A stretch of DNA of 64,000 nucleotides, taken from NCBI GenBank assembly GCA_013376735.1, contig VINJ01000001.1, positions 2,914,001 through 2,978,000 of the forward strand, given 5' to 3'. The notes under the pieces are model-generated. The model did no database searches. It saw only the letters and a list, made by a program, of their open reading frames with translations, and had not been told where the DNA came from. Positions 56,945-64,000 of the stretch are shown piece by piece; within the stretch, counting starts at the first letter, position 1, and the number at the start of each line of letters is the position of its first letter. The position numbers and the translations under genes were made by a program. This DNA comes from a bacterium Scap17. GTDB taxonomy: Bacteria > Pseudomonadota > Gammaproteobacteria > Pseudomonadales > Halomonadaceae.

Positions 56945-57703
56945 ATGAGCAAAGACATCACGACGAATTCGACCCTCTTTCGGGCCCTGAGCCTGCTGGA
57001 AGACATCGTCACCACCCAGCATGCCGTCAGCGCCGCCGATCTCGAGAAGCGTTTCGACATTCCCAAGCCGACCATCCACCGCCTGCTCAAGCAGCTGGAA
57101 GAACAGCAGCTGATCAGTCGTGATCTGGATGGCCGTCACCTGCTGCCCGGCCCGCGCTTTCGCCGCATGTCGCTGGGGGCACTGGCCAATGAAGGCCTCA
57201 AGGTGCCGCGCCGCGTCCTGCTGGAACGGCTGGCCAGGGAAGTCGGCGAAACCTGCAACCTGACACTGCTCGATGGCCACGAGGTGATGTATTACGACCG
57301 CGTGGAAACCAACTGGCCGGTGCGCATCCAGCTGGCCCCCGGCTCACGCCTGCCGCTGCATTGCACCGCGAGTGGCAAGCTGTTTCTGGCGCTGATGCCG
57401 CTGCACCGTCGCCGCGCCCTGCTCGCCCATCTGGCGCTGGAGGCGCACACACCCTGCACCCTGACCTCGCGTGCCACGTTGGAAGAGGCGCTCGACACCG
57501 TGGTGCGCAATCAGCTGAGCACCGATGATGAAGAGTTCATCCAGGGCATGGTCGCCATCGCGGTGCCGGTCTTCGATGAGGTCGGCCAGATCCAGGCGAC
57601 ACTGGCGATCCACGCGCCGCGTCTGCGCCACTCCATCGAGTCCCTGCTGGAGTGGGCACCGCTGATGCGTCAGATCGCCACCGAGCTGGAAGGTACGCTG
57701 TGA
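56945..57703 (+). CDS. IclR family transcriptional regulator
   Basis: This 252-residue protein has an N-terminal winged helix (STLFRALSLLEDIV, DIPKPTIHRLLKQLEEQQLI) and a C-terminal IclR effector domain (EVGETCNLTLLDG, LPLHCTASGKLFLA, FIQGMVAIAVPVFD). IclR proteins usually repress or activate a neighbouring catabolic unit in response to a small carboxylate or aromatic ligand. The likely targets are the TRAP operon just upstream and the divergent GMC gene with its paired operators. AGGATGAGGAC precedes the ATG. Confidence 0.92.
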   Translation: MSKDITTNSTLFRALSLLEDIVTTQHAVSAADLEKRFDIPKPTIHRLLKQLEEQQLISRDLDGRHLLPGPRFRRMSLGALANEGLKVPRRVLLERLAREVGETCNLTLLDGHEVMYYDRVETNWPVRIQLAPGSRLPLHCTASGKLFLALMPLHRRRALLAHLALEAHTPCTLTSRATLEEALDTVVRNQLSTDDEEFIQGMVAIAVPVFDEVGQIQATLAIHAPRLRHSIESLLEWAPLMRQIATELEGTL

Positions 57704-57750
57704 CTCAGGCACCTCAGTGACGCTGAGAAGGGAACATACCCCGAGCACAA

Positions 57751-57796
57751 GAGGGAGCATGATCAAAGCGAAAGATGGAGCATGATCAGAAAAAAG
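57751..57796. repeat. Degenerate 23-bp tandem duplication after the iclR-type gene
   Basis: Copies at 57751-57773 and 57774-57796 share GGAGCATGATCA and match at about 18 of 23 positions. The second copy runs into the terminator stem. Confidence 0.65.
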
Positions 57797-57838
57797 CTCG
57801 CCCCACAGACCGTCACTGTCTGTAGGGGCGAGCTTTTT
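57791..57838. terminator. Bidirectional terminator between IclR and universal stress protein genes
   Basis: AAAAAGCTCGCCCC pairs with GGGGCGAGCTTTTT, with an inner ACAGAC/GTCTGT stem. A and T runs sit on both outer sides. Confidence 0.92.
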
Positions 57839-57868
57839 CACGTGCCGCCCTGATGTGCCTCCCTCGGC

Positions 57869-58348
57869 TCAGGGCGTCGGCACCACCACCACCGGAATGC
57901 TGGCGCGCTTGATCACCCCCTTGGTGACCTTACCCGCATAGGAGGCCACGAAACCGCGCTTGTTGGTGGCCATGATGATCATGTCGCAGTCATGGCGCGT
58001 GGCGTAGCGGATGATCTCCGAGGCCGGATAGCCCTCCACCACATTCAGCCCGGCGATCACCGGGCGCGGATCGCCGTCGTCATGGGTGCTCCAGAAGTCC
58101 TCCAGCATCTTTTCCAGATTTTCCTGCGCCTGATCGAGCCGCTGCTGCATCAGGCCCTCCAGCGTCGGCTTGTGGCGGATGTTGACCTTGAGGGTGTTCA
58201 TCACGTCATCCGAGAGTGACTTGACGGCGTGCAGCACGTGCAGCTCGGCGCCCGTCGCCCCCGCCAACCACACCGAGCGCGCCAGTACCCGCTCACAATC
58301 TCCGCGCAGACCTACACAACACAGAATTCGTTTGACTGCCGGCATCAT
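57869..58348 (-). CDS. Universal stress protein linked to a TRAP transporter
   Basis: This 159-residue UspA-fold protein begins VKRILCCVGLRGDCERVLARS and ends with the nucleotide-binding pattern MIIMATNKRGFVASYAGKVTKGVIKRASIPVVVV. Proteins of this type (for example TeaD of Halomonas elongata) sit at the end of TRAP operons and adjust transporter activity by binding ATP. Here the gene lies 42 bases after the large permease on the same strand, so the same role is likely. Tandem ATG codons occur at 58343-58348; GAGGAGAAGG favours the second. Confidence 0.9.
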   Translation of the reverse strand: MMPAVKRILCCVGLRGDCERVLARSVWLAGATGAELHVLHAVKSLSDDVMNTLKVNIRHKPTLEGLMQQRLDQAQENLEKMLEDFWSTHDDGDPRPVIAGLNVVEGYPASEIIRYATRHDCDMIIMATNKRGFVASYAGKVTKGVIKRASIPVVVVPTP

Positions 58349-58390
58349 CCTTCTCCTCGTTCATTGCAGGGCTAGCGTACGGATGGCGCT

Positions 58391-59734
58391 TCAGTACCCC
58401 ATCACCCTGGGTAACCACAGCGAGATTTCAGGCACATAGGCGATCAGGAAGATGGCCGCCACCGAGCCCGCCGCGAACGGCAATGCCTTCAGGGAAATCT
58501 CTTCGATGGAGGCGCCGCCTATCCCCGAAGCCACGAAGAGGTTCTCTCCCAATGGCGGCGTCTGGAAGCCGATGGCCAGCGCGCAGACCACCACGATGCC
58601 GACGTGCACCGGGTCCATCCCCAGCATGTACATGATCGGCAGCAGCACCGGGGTGAGAATCATGATCGCGGCCAGCGTCTCCATGAACATGCCGACGAAC
58701 AGCAGAAAGAAGATGATCATCGCCCAGATCAAATAGAGGTTATCGGTCATCGCCAGCATGCCCTCGGCGATATGGGCCGGCACGCGTTGCTCGACCAGCA
58801 GCCGCCCGAATACCGTCGCCGTGAACAGGATCAGCAGCACGCGACCGGTGATCCAGGTGGTGGTTTCCAGGGTGCGCAGCGTCGGCTTCCACTTGAGTTC
58901 CTTGTGCAGGAAGATGCCGACGATCAGGGTATAGACGATGGCGACGATGGCAGATTCGGTCGGCGTGAACAGACCGCTGTAGATGCCGCCCAGAATGATG
59001 AAGGGCGCCAGCATCGACCAGATGCCCTTCTTCAAGGTGGCGCGAATATGCGTCCACGACCAGCTGTTGGTCAGCCCGCGATAGCCGCGTTTCTTCGAGA
59101 TCACGTAGTTGATCGTCAGCAGGAAACCGGCGATCACCACACCCGGCATGACGCCGGCGATGAACAGCTTCGGGATCGAAAGCGTCTGGAAATCACCATG
59201 CATGGCCACCGCTTCGGGCGGCGGCTGCAGGCCCATGCCGGAAATCCCGAAGATCACCATCGGGATCGACGGCGGAATCACCACCCCCAATCCACCGGAT
59301 GAGGCCGTGATCGCCGAGGCGTAGCCACGGTCATAGCCGCGCTTGGCCATCGCCGGAATCATCAGCATGCCGACCGCCGCCGTGGTGGCAGGCCCTGAGC
59401 CGGAAATCGCGCCGAAAAACATGCAGGCAAATACCGTGGCGGCGGCCAGTCCGCCCGTCACCGGCCCAGCGAAGGCCTCGGCGATATCGACAAGACGCCG
59501 CGAGATGCCGGCGGCCTCCATCAGCGCCCCGGCCAGAATGAAGGCCGGCAAGGCCATCAGCGGGAAGGAGCCCACCGAGGTAAAGGCGATCTGCACGAAC
59601 GCCATCGGGTTTTCATCGATGCTCAGATAGGTCGCCAGCGCCGCGACACCCAGCGAGACGGTGATCGGTGCGCCAAGCACCAGCAGCAGGAAGAAGACGC
59701 CAAACAGGATGTAGATGATGGTGGAATCGATCAT
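58391..59734 (-). CDS. TRAP transporter large permease (DctM)
   Basis: This 447-residue membrane protein has about 12 helices and the marks GGLGVVIPPSIPMVIFG, LFTPTESAIVAIVYT and FQTPPLGENLFVASGIGG. A long loop around residues 175-225 contains PPPEAVAMHGDF. Its start overlaps the stop of the small permease gene as ATGA (59731-59734). It belongs to the third TRAP system with the receptor at 60471-61547 and the universal stress protein downstream. Confidence 0.92.
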   Translation of the reverse strand: MIDSTIIYILFGVFFLLLVLGAPITVSLGVAALATYLSIDENPMAFVQIAFTSVGSFPLMALPAFILAGALMEAAGISRRLVDIAEAFAGPVTGGLAAATVFACMFFGAISGSGPATTAAVGMLMIPAMAKRGYDRGYASAITASSGGLGVVIPPSIPMVIFGISGMGLQPPPEAVAMHGDFQTLSIPKLFIAGVMPGVVIAGFLLTINYVISKKRGYRGLTNSWSWTHIRATLKKGIWSMLAPFIILGGIYSGLFTPTESAIVAIVYTLIVGIFLHKELKWKPTLRTLETTTWITGRVLLILFTATVFGRLLVEQRVPAHIAEGMLAMTDNLYLIWAMIIFFLLFVGMFMETLAAIMILTPVLLPIMYMLGMDPVHVGIVVVCALAIGFQTPPLGENLFVASGIGGASIEEISLKALPFAAGSVAAIFLIAYVPEISLWLPRVMGY

Positions 59735-60309
59735 GACTTGCCGCCCTCCTGTCTTTCACTGCCCTGTCTTTCACTGACCTGGCCATCATCACCCTGCTTC
59801 AATTCCTCCATTGCCTGGGATTCCGGGTCCACGATGTCTTCCTTGCGCACGAACTTGAGATAATTGGTCTGGATGATGCGCACCGTCATGGCGGTAAAGG
59901 CCAGCGGCAGAATCAGATAGAAGTACTTCATCGGCACACCCAATGTCTGTGACTTCCAGAAAAGATTCATCTTGTTGAACACGAAGTCGTAGCTGTAATA
60001 GATGAACACCGCATTGAAGGCGATCCAGATGATATCGGTCAGGACGCCGCAGACGGTTTCCACCCAGCGCGGCAGGAATCGAAACTGGAAGGTCACACGG
60101 TTATGCGCCGACATGCGTGTGGCATACACGGCGCCCAGATAGGCAAACCACACGAAGGCATAGGTCGCCAGCTCGTCTCCCCAGGGAATCGAGTAGCTGA
60201 AAAGGTTACGCAGCATGATCTGCGCGAAGAGAATGATGACGAACACTACCAGCAGAAACTGGCAGAGATAGTTCTCGATATTATCCAGGAACTTCAACAA
60301 TACCCGCAT
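59731..60309 (-). CDS. TRAP transporter small permease (DctQ)
   Basis: This 192-residue protein has four membrane helices (about 12-32, 45-70, 85-105, 125-145), the DctQ motif LRNLFSYSIPWGDELATYAFVW, and a charged C-terminal tail with a duplicated SERQG unit. That unit is encoded by a 15-bp DNA tandem. The start at 60307-60309 opens the conserved region; the frame is open to 60345. It overlaps the large permease gene by 4 bases. Confidence 0.9.
   Translation of the reverse strand: MRVLLKFLDNIENYLCQFLLVVFVIILFAQIMLRNLFSYSIPWGDELATYAFVWFAYLGAVYATRMSAHNRVTFQFRFLPRWVETVCGVLTDIIWIAFNAVFIYYSYDFVFNKMNLFWKSQTLGVPMKYFYLILPLAFTAMTVRIIQTNYLKFVRKEDIVDPESQAMEELKQGDDGQVSERQGSERQEGGKS
59748..59777. repeat. 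15-bp tandem duplication at the 3' end of dctQ
   Basis: CCTGTCTTTCACTGC (59748-59762) and CCTGTCTTTCACTGA (59763-59777) differ at one base. They are in frame and end 11 bases or more before the stop codon. Confidence 0.85.
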
Positions 60310-60375
60310 GGATACAGATCCCCCGACATCACCAGCGATGACCACTTGACGCCACGTCTCCCCTGCCAGCGATCA

Positions 60376-60390
60376 CATGTCGACGACATG
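60376..60390. other. Palindrome between TRAP receptor and permease genes
   Basis: CATGTCGACGACATG is a perfect inverted repeat around a single central base. It lies in the 161-bp spacer between the receptor stop and the small permease start. It could stabilise the receptor mRNA end or be an operator. Confidence 0.45.
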
Positions 60391-60470
60391 CTCTTGGCAT
60401 GCTCATGACAGGTGCCGGAAGGCAGGGGAATCCGGGCGGGCCTTGAAAGCCTCAGCCGTTCAGGAGGTCT

Positions 60471-61547
60471 TCAGGGCGCGGTGGACGGATCACGTCCGAG
60501 GGTCTCGAGCACTTCGACCAGCTTGTCGCGGCCGCCGATGCTGTCATAGAAGTCCGGCCAGATGCTGGAGGCCTTGGCGATCCATTCCTTCTCATCATTG
60601 GCGGGCTGGGTGATGGTCATGCCGTGCTCTTCCACCAGCGATTTCTTGATGGAATCCTCGGTGGCCAGCAGGTAGTCGTAACTATGGGACGTCGCCTCTT
60701 CACCAGCGGCCAGCACCAGCTTCTGCTGCTCTTCGCTGAGACTCTGGAAGGTGCCTTCGCCCATGATCAGCGGCTCCATCGAGAACACGTAACAGCTGTC
60801 GGTCACGTATTTCTGCACCTCATAGAACTTCATGGCATCGATGGTGATGTAGGGGTTGTCCTGGCCATCGACGACTCCCTGTTGCAGGGCGGTGAAGGTC
60901 TCGGACCACGCCAGCGGGTTGGGATTGACGCCCCAGGACTGATACGAAGAGATCATGATCTCGTTCTTGGGCACGCGGATGACCATGCCTTGCAGGTCGG
61001 CCGGTGAGGCGACCGCCTGCTTGGAGTTGGTCAGACGACGGCAGCCGGAATAGGCCCAGCCCAGAATGCGGATACCGGAATCACGCAGGGTGTTCTCGCG
61101 CAGCTCATCGCCGATCTTGCCTTGCGTCAGCGCCTTGGCATCGTCCGGGCCATGGATGACATACGGCAGGGTCAGCACGCCGACGGTCGGCGAGAAGGGC
61201 GTCAGGTTGTTGATCGCCACCACGGACAGGTCAACGAGGCCCATGCTGGCGTTGTTGACGGTATCCTGCTCGCTGCCCAGCTGGCCGTTGGGGAACAGGT
61301 CCACCTTGATGTCGCCGCCGGATTTCTCTTCCACCAGGCTTGCGAAGGTCTTGCCCAGTTCATACTGGGTGCCGCCTGCCGCATCGCCGAGGGCCATCTT
61401 CCAGGTCGCGGCATTGGCGCCCGCGGCCATGCCCAGACTCGCGGCAGTCACCGTGATGGCCAGCGTGGTCTTGAAGGCGCCGGTGCGAGTCATACCAGTG
61501 CGACCAAGGGAGCGGAGGTTTGAAAGGGTCTGTGTCGCGTCGATCAT
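60471..61547 (-). CDS. TRAP transporter substrate-binding protein (DctP)
   Basis: This 358-residue receptor has a signal peptide (about 18-48, ending GANAA) and the DctP fold marks LQGMVIRVPKNEIMISSYQSWGVNP (with the ligand-binding arginine), LAWSETFTALQQGVVDGQDNPY and a C-terminal helix pair. The ligand is not known. The TRAP-plus-universal-stress-protein layout recalls the ectoine system TeaABCD, but the receptor does not look like TeaA around its ligand site. The adjacent MocR-type regulator and FAD oxidoreductase point to an amine or amino-acid-like compound such as taurine. The start at 61545-61547 is chosen for GGGAC upstream and the charged N-region that follows. Confidence 0.87.
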   Translation of the reverse strand: MIDATQTLSNLRSLGRTGMTRTGAFKTTLAITVTAASLGMAAGANAATWKMALGDAAGGTQYELGKTFASLVEEKSGGDIKVDLFPNGQLGSEQDTVNNASMGLVDLSVVAINNLTPFSPTVGVLTLPYVIHGPDDAKALTQGKIGDELRENTLRDSGIRILGWAYSGCRRLTNSKQAVASPADLQGMVIRVPKNEIMISSYQSWGVNPNPLAWSETFTALQQGVVDGQDNPYITIDAMKFYEVQKYVTDSCYVFSMEPLIMGEGTFQSLSEEQQKLVLAAGEEATSHSYDYLLATEDSIKKSLVEEHGMTITQPANDEKEWIAKASSIWPDFYDSIGGRDKLVEVLETLGRDPSTAP

Positions 61548-62031
61548 CTTGTCTGTCCCGTCGTTATTGTTGTTGCGGGCTCCTGACGGCTGCGCGTGAT
61601 AGCGAGCGGGGTACTGCACCTCGTAACGTCAATGACTTCGCGTCTGCACCACTATCTTGCAGCGCCTCATGCCATTCACGATTGCCATCACCTGCTCATC
61701 TACAGCCCCAGGAAAGGGAGTGTGAAATCGCGTCGTGCTTGAACTGTGCTTTCGTTGTACCTGCCAGATCACTTTCCCCCCGTGCGCCATTCCTCGATAG
61801 AACCAGTCCGTCGACATCGATGGGACCAGCCCCGGCTGGCTATTGCTCTCCTTGCGGCGCTCTGCCTCAATGATGACAGGCCGGGTCTGGCGGCCGGATC
61901 GTCCACGCCGGCCCGCACCGCGCTTCCCGGCGCTGCCTACCAGCAAAAGGCATGAAAAATGCATATAAAACGAGAGCTTATGGTAAAAAGTCCTAGTAAC
62001 GACACTCTCGCGACAACAATAGAGAACATGC
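61548..62031. other. Divergent promoter region, TRAP operon and MocR-type regulator
   Basis: This 484-bp region should hold both promoters and any MocR-type binding sites. Near the regulator start it becomes AT-rich: TATAAA at 61964-61969, and CGAGAG (61971-61976) paired with CTCTCG (62005-62010). ATGAAAAATG at 61952-61961 recurs at 63551-63560 beyond the gene, followed in each case by a TAAAAAG word. No gene is supported. Confidence 0.45.
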
Positions 62032-63534
62032 ATGAGTCATCCGCTGTTTCACCTTGATTCCTCGCGCAAGGAAAGCCTGCAATTCCAGATTCGTGAGCAG
62101 ATCTCCCAGGCGATTCTCGAAGGCCATCTGCCACGTGATGTCGCGCTGCCCTCCAGCCGCAAGCTGGCCCGCGAGCTGAATGTCGCGCGCAATACCGTGA
62201 TGCTGGCCTACGAGCAGCTGCTGGAAGATGGCTTTCTCATCGCGCGCGAGCGCAGCGGTTACTTCATCAATCCCGAGATTCTCAAGGGTCGCGCCGATAC
62301 GCCGGTGCGTCTCAATGACATCGAGGCCGACAGCCTCGACTGGGATGAGCGGCTGGCCTTCAAGCCGTCCAGGCAGCGCACCATCGAGAAGCCCGGTGAC
62401 TGGCACCAGTACGACTACCCCTTCCTCTATGGTCAGCTGGACCCGGAATTCTTTCCCACCCAGCACTGGCGCGAATGCAGCCGCGACTCGATGAGCGTGC
62501 CGTCGATCCGCAGCTGGTCGGTGGACCACCTCAACAATGACGACCCGCTGCTGATCGAGCAGATCCATCAGCGGCTGCTGCCGCGCCGCGGTGTCTGGGC
62601 AAGCCCGGAGGAGATTCTGATCACGGTAGGTACGCAGCAGGCGCTGTGGATCAGCTGCATGCTGCTGCTCAAGCAGGGCCAGCGCTTCGCGATGGAGAAC
62701 CCCGGCTACGTCGACATGTACAACATCGCCAGCACCTTCACCGATGACATCCAGCTGCTGCCCATCGACGACAAGGGCATGCAGCCGGTGGAGTCACTCA
62801 AGGACTGCCGACTGGTGTATGTCACGCCCAGCCACCAGTCGCCGACCACCGTCACCCTGCCGCTGGAGCGTCGCCGCCAGCTGCTGGATATGGCCGAGAC
62901 CGGCAACTTCCTGATCATCGAGGACGACTACGAGAGCGAGAGCAACTACGCCGACAACCCGACACCGGCGCTCAAGAGCCTCGATCGCCACAAGCGGGTC
63001 ATCTATGTCGGCAGCCTGTCCAAGACCCTCGCTCCTGGCCTGCGTATCGGCTACATGGTCGCGCACCCCACGCTGATTCGAGAGGCCCGCGCCCTGCGCC
63101 GTCTGATGCTGCGCCATCCGCCGACCAACAATCAGCGCGCGGTGGGGCTGTTCATCGCGCGCGGCTATCACGACAGCCTGATCAATCAGATGCATCAGGT
63201 GATGCAGCGGCGCTTCCTGCTGATGCGCGACGCCATCCAGCGCCATCTGCCGATGATGAGCACGCCCGCGATCTACGGCGGCTCGTGCTTCTGGATGCAA
63301 GGCCCCGACACGCTCGATGCCCACCGCCTCGCTGCCCTCGCCCGTGAGCGCAGCATCCTGATCGAGGTCGGTGATCTGCACTTCTTCCACGATCGCGACA
63401 GCCATCGCCACTACTTCCGGCTTGGCTTCTCGGCGATTCCGGAAGCGCGCATCGAGACCGGCATTCTCAAGCTGGCCGAGCTGGTACCGCTGGCGATGGA
63501 GGCACCCGAAAGCGTCATCGACATGAGCGCCTGA
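62032..63534 (+). CDS. MocR family (GntR/aminotransferase) PLP-dependent regulator
   Basis: This 500-residue protein fuses a GntR winged helix (about 15-75; LQFQIREQISQAILEG, LPSSRKLARELNVARNTV) to a type I aminotransferase-like domain (about 120-485). The pyridoxal phosphate lysine is Lys331 in GSLSKTLAPGLRIGY; IIEDDYESE carries the ring-binding Asp. MocR proteins such as TauR, GabR and EnuR sense amino-acid-like ligands as PLP adducts. Its position between a divergent TRAP operon and a convergent FAD oxidoreductase favours a role for an amine such as taurine, which I cannot prove from sequence. Confidence 0.9.
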   Translation: MSHPLFHLDSSRKESLQFQIREQISQAILEGHLPRDVALPSSRKLARELNVARNTVMLAYEQLLEDGFLIARERSGYFINPEILKGRADTPVRLNDIEADSLDWDERLAFKPSRQRTIEKPGDWHQYDYPFLYGQLDPEFFPTQHWRECSRDSMSVPSIRSWSVDHLNNDDPLLIEQIHQRLLPRRGVWASPEEILITVGTQQALWISCMLLLKQGQRFAMENPGYVDMYNIASTFTDDIQLLPIDDKGMQPVESLKDCRLVYVTPSHQSPTTVTLPLERRRQLLDMAETGNFLIIEDDYESESNYADNPTPALKSLDRHKRVIYVGSLSKTLAPGLRIGYMVAHPTLIREARALRRLMLRHPPTNNQRAVGLFIARGYHDSLINQMHQVMQRRFLLMRDAIQRHLPMMSTPAIYGGSCFWMQGPDTLDAHRLAALARERSILIEVGDLHFFHDRDSHRHYFRLGFSAIPEARIETGILKLAELVPLAMEAPESVIDMSA

Positions 63535-63574
63535 TTCTCGACAGGAGATTATGAAAAATGATTACCCTATAGCT

Positions 63575-63630
63575 AAAAAGAGACTCCCTGAATGACCAAT
63601 AATACTTGGCAATCAGGGAGCCTCTTGTCT
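63575..63630 (-). terminator. Terminator of the FAD oxidoreductase gene
   Basis: GAGACTCCCTGA (63580-63591) pairs with TCAGGGAGCCTC (63613-63624), one mismatch. On the minus strand it is followed by TCTTTTTAG, so it ends the oxidoreductase transcript; the plus-strand side is weaker. Confidence 0.75.
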
Positions 63631-63636
63631 TTCGGG

Positions 63637-63668
63637 CAATCGCACTTGCAGACAATCGCACTTGCAGA
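63637..63668. repeat. 16-bp perfect tandem duplication at the oxidoreductase stop codon
   Basis: CAATCGCACTTGCAGA occurs at 63637-63652 and 63653-63668. The second copy abuts the stop codon (63669-63671) of the minus-strand gene. Confidence 0.92.
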
Positions 63669-64000
63669 CTACTGCGCCTCATCCTTGAAGGCGTACCAGC
63701 GATACAGGCAGCGCTGGCCGGTGCGGCGGAACGGCGCGAACAGCGGCGACTCGACCTTGTTGAGCACATTGGGATACGGCAGGCGTGACTGGAAGATCGG
63801 CAGCACCAGATCGGCGGCGTCCTTGGCGATCCACTGTGCCAGACGCTTGCCCGCCTGGGCGGAGTACATCACGCCGTTGCCGCCATAGCCCATGGCGTAA
63901 TAGATGCTCTGCTTCGGGTCCGGCTGATGGATGCGCGGCATCATGTCGTGACTGACATCCACCCAGCCCCACCAGGAATAATCGACCTCGATGCCCTGCA
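63669..64000 (-). CDS. FAD-dependent oxidoreductase, C-terminal part
   Basis: Only the last ~110 residues are in the window; the frame is open to the right edge. The visible part reads as the C-terminus of a DAO/GlcD-like FAD oxidoreductase: YSWWGWVDVSHDMMPRI, then YYAMGYGGNGVMYSAQAG (the FAD-closing glycine motif) and a short tail with two cysteines or tryptophans. Such enzymes oxidise amines or N-methyl amino acids; taurine dehydrogenase large subunits are one possibility given the nearby MocR regulator and TRAP importer. The N-terminal FAD site and start lie outside the window. Confidence 0.75.
   Translation of the reverse strand, partial: QGIEVDYSWWGWVDVSHDMMPRIHQPDPKQSIYYAMGYGGNGVMYSAQAGKRLAQWIAKDAADLVLPIFQSRLPYPNVLNKVESPLFAPFRRTGQRCLYRWYAFKDEAQ

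Noticed and set aside
57869-61547. Assignment of the third TRAP system as the ectoine transporter TeaABCD
   Set aside because: The gene layout with a universal stress protein fits, but the receptor sequence does not resemble TeaA as I remember it around the ligand site, so I do not name it tea.
63541-63580. ATGAAAAATG...TAAAAAG similarity to the region before the MocR gene as a second operator
   Set aside because: It lies between two converging gene ends where no promoter is needed, and part of it is the terminator U-tract of the oxidoreductase, so the resemblance is probably coincidental.

Overview
The window is chromosomal DNA from a high-GC gammaproteobacterium. The closest picture is a marine or halophilic Halomonadaceae such as Cobetia or Halomonas. 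This is inferred from protein style (LpxH, AcnB of 867 aa, PpsA/PpsR pair, MiaE, TrxC, a LiuR-controlled leucine pathway), three TRAP transporters and an osmoprotectant-type ABC transporter. I see no rRNA, tRNA, phage, insertion sequence or CRISPR array. Coding density is high and nearly every gene can be assigned to a family.

Layout. 0-5.8 kb: the end of lpxH, then on the minus strand a very large BTAD/cyclase-like/AAA/TPR regulator, miaE and a DUF1289 gene. 6.2-12 kb: acnB, an outer-membrane beta-barrel gene, a RraA-like gene and a dicarboxylate/amino-acid symporter. 12.3-16.3 kb: divergent ppsA and ppsR, then ppnP. 16.4-17.8 kb: a MATE exporter. 17.9-24.3 kb (minus): a valine/isobutyrate degradation operon (mmsA, isobutyryl-CoA dehydrogenase, enoyl-CoA hydratase, 3-hydroxyisobutyryl-CoA hydrolase, mmsB, rhodanese). 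It is divergent from a MerR-type LiuR gene across a perfect LiuR-type palindrome. 25.4-28.2 kb: an acyl-CoA ligase coupled to a methyltransferase.

28.6-36.2 kb: pxpABC (5-oxoprolinase), a VOC protein, a LysR regulator and a TRAP transporter (dctPQM). The pxpA and dctP promoters carry near-copies of the same ~63 bp element with an identical T-N11-A box, at the same distance from their start codons. This strongly suggests one LysR-controlled regulon for import and hydrolysis of 5-oxoproline (pyroglutamate). 36.6-39.3 kb: a small lipoprotein and a two-gene ABC importer with a substrate-binding/permease fusion. 39.7-47 kb: a complete liuABCDE leucine degradation operon behind a second LiuR-type palindrome.

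47-53 kb: yjdM, an OB-fold-like lipoprotein, an SDR, trxC, a YeiH-family protein and a GMC oxidoreductase. 53-57.7 kb: a TRAP transporter whose binding protein has a Tat signal, then an IclR regulator. The GMC promoter is bracketed by two near-identical operators 51 bp apart. 57.8-64 kb: a third TRAP system with a universal stress protein, a divergent MocR-type regulator, and the end of an FAD oxidoreductase that runs off the window.

Across the window, short (13-25 bp) tandem duplications sit repeatedly at or just after stop codons. This looks like a property of this genome rather than of any one gene.
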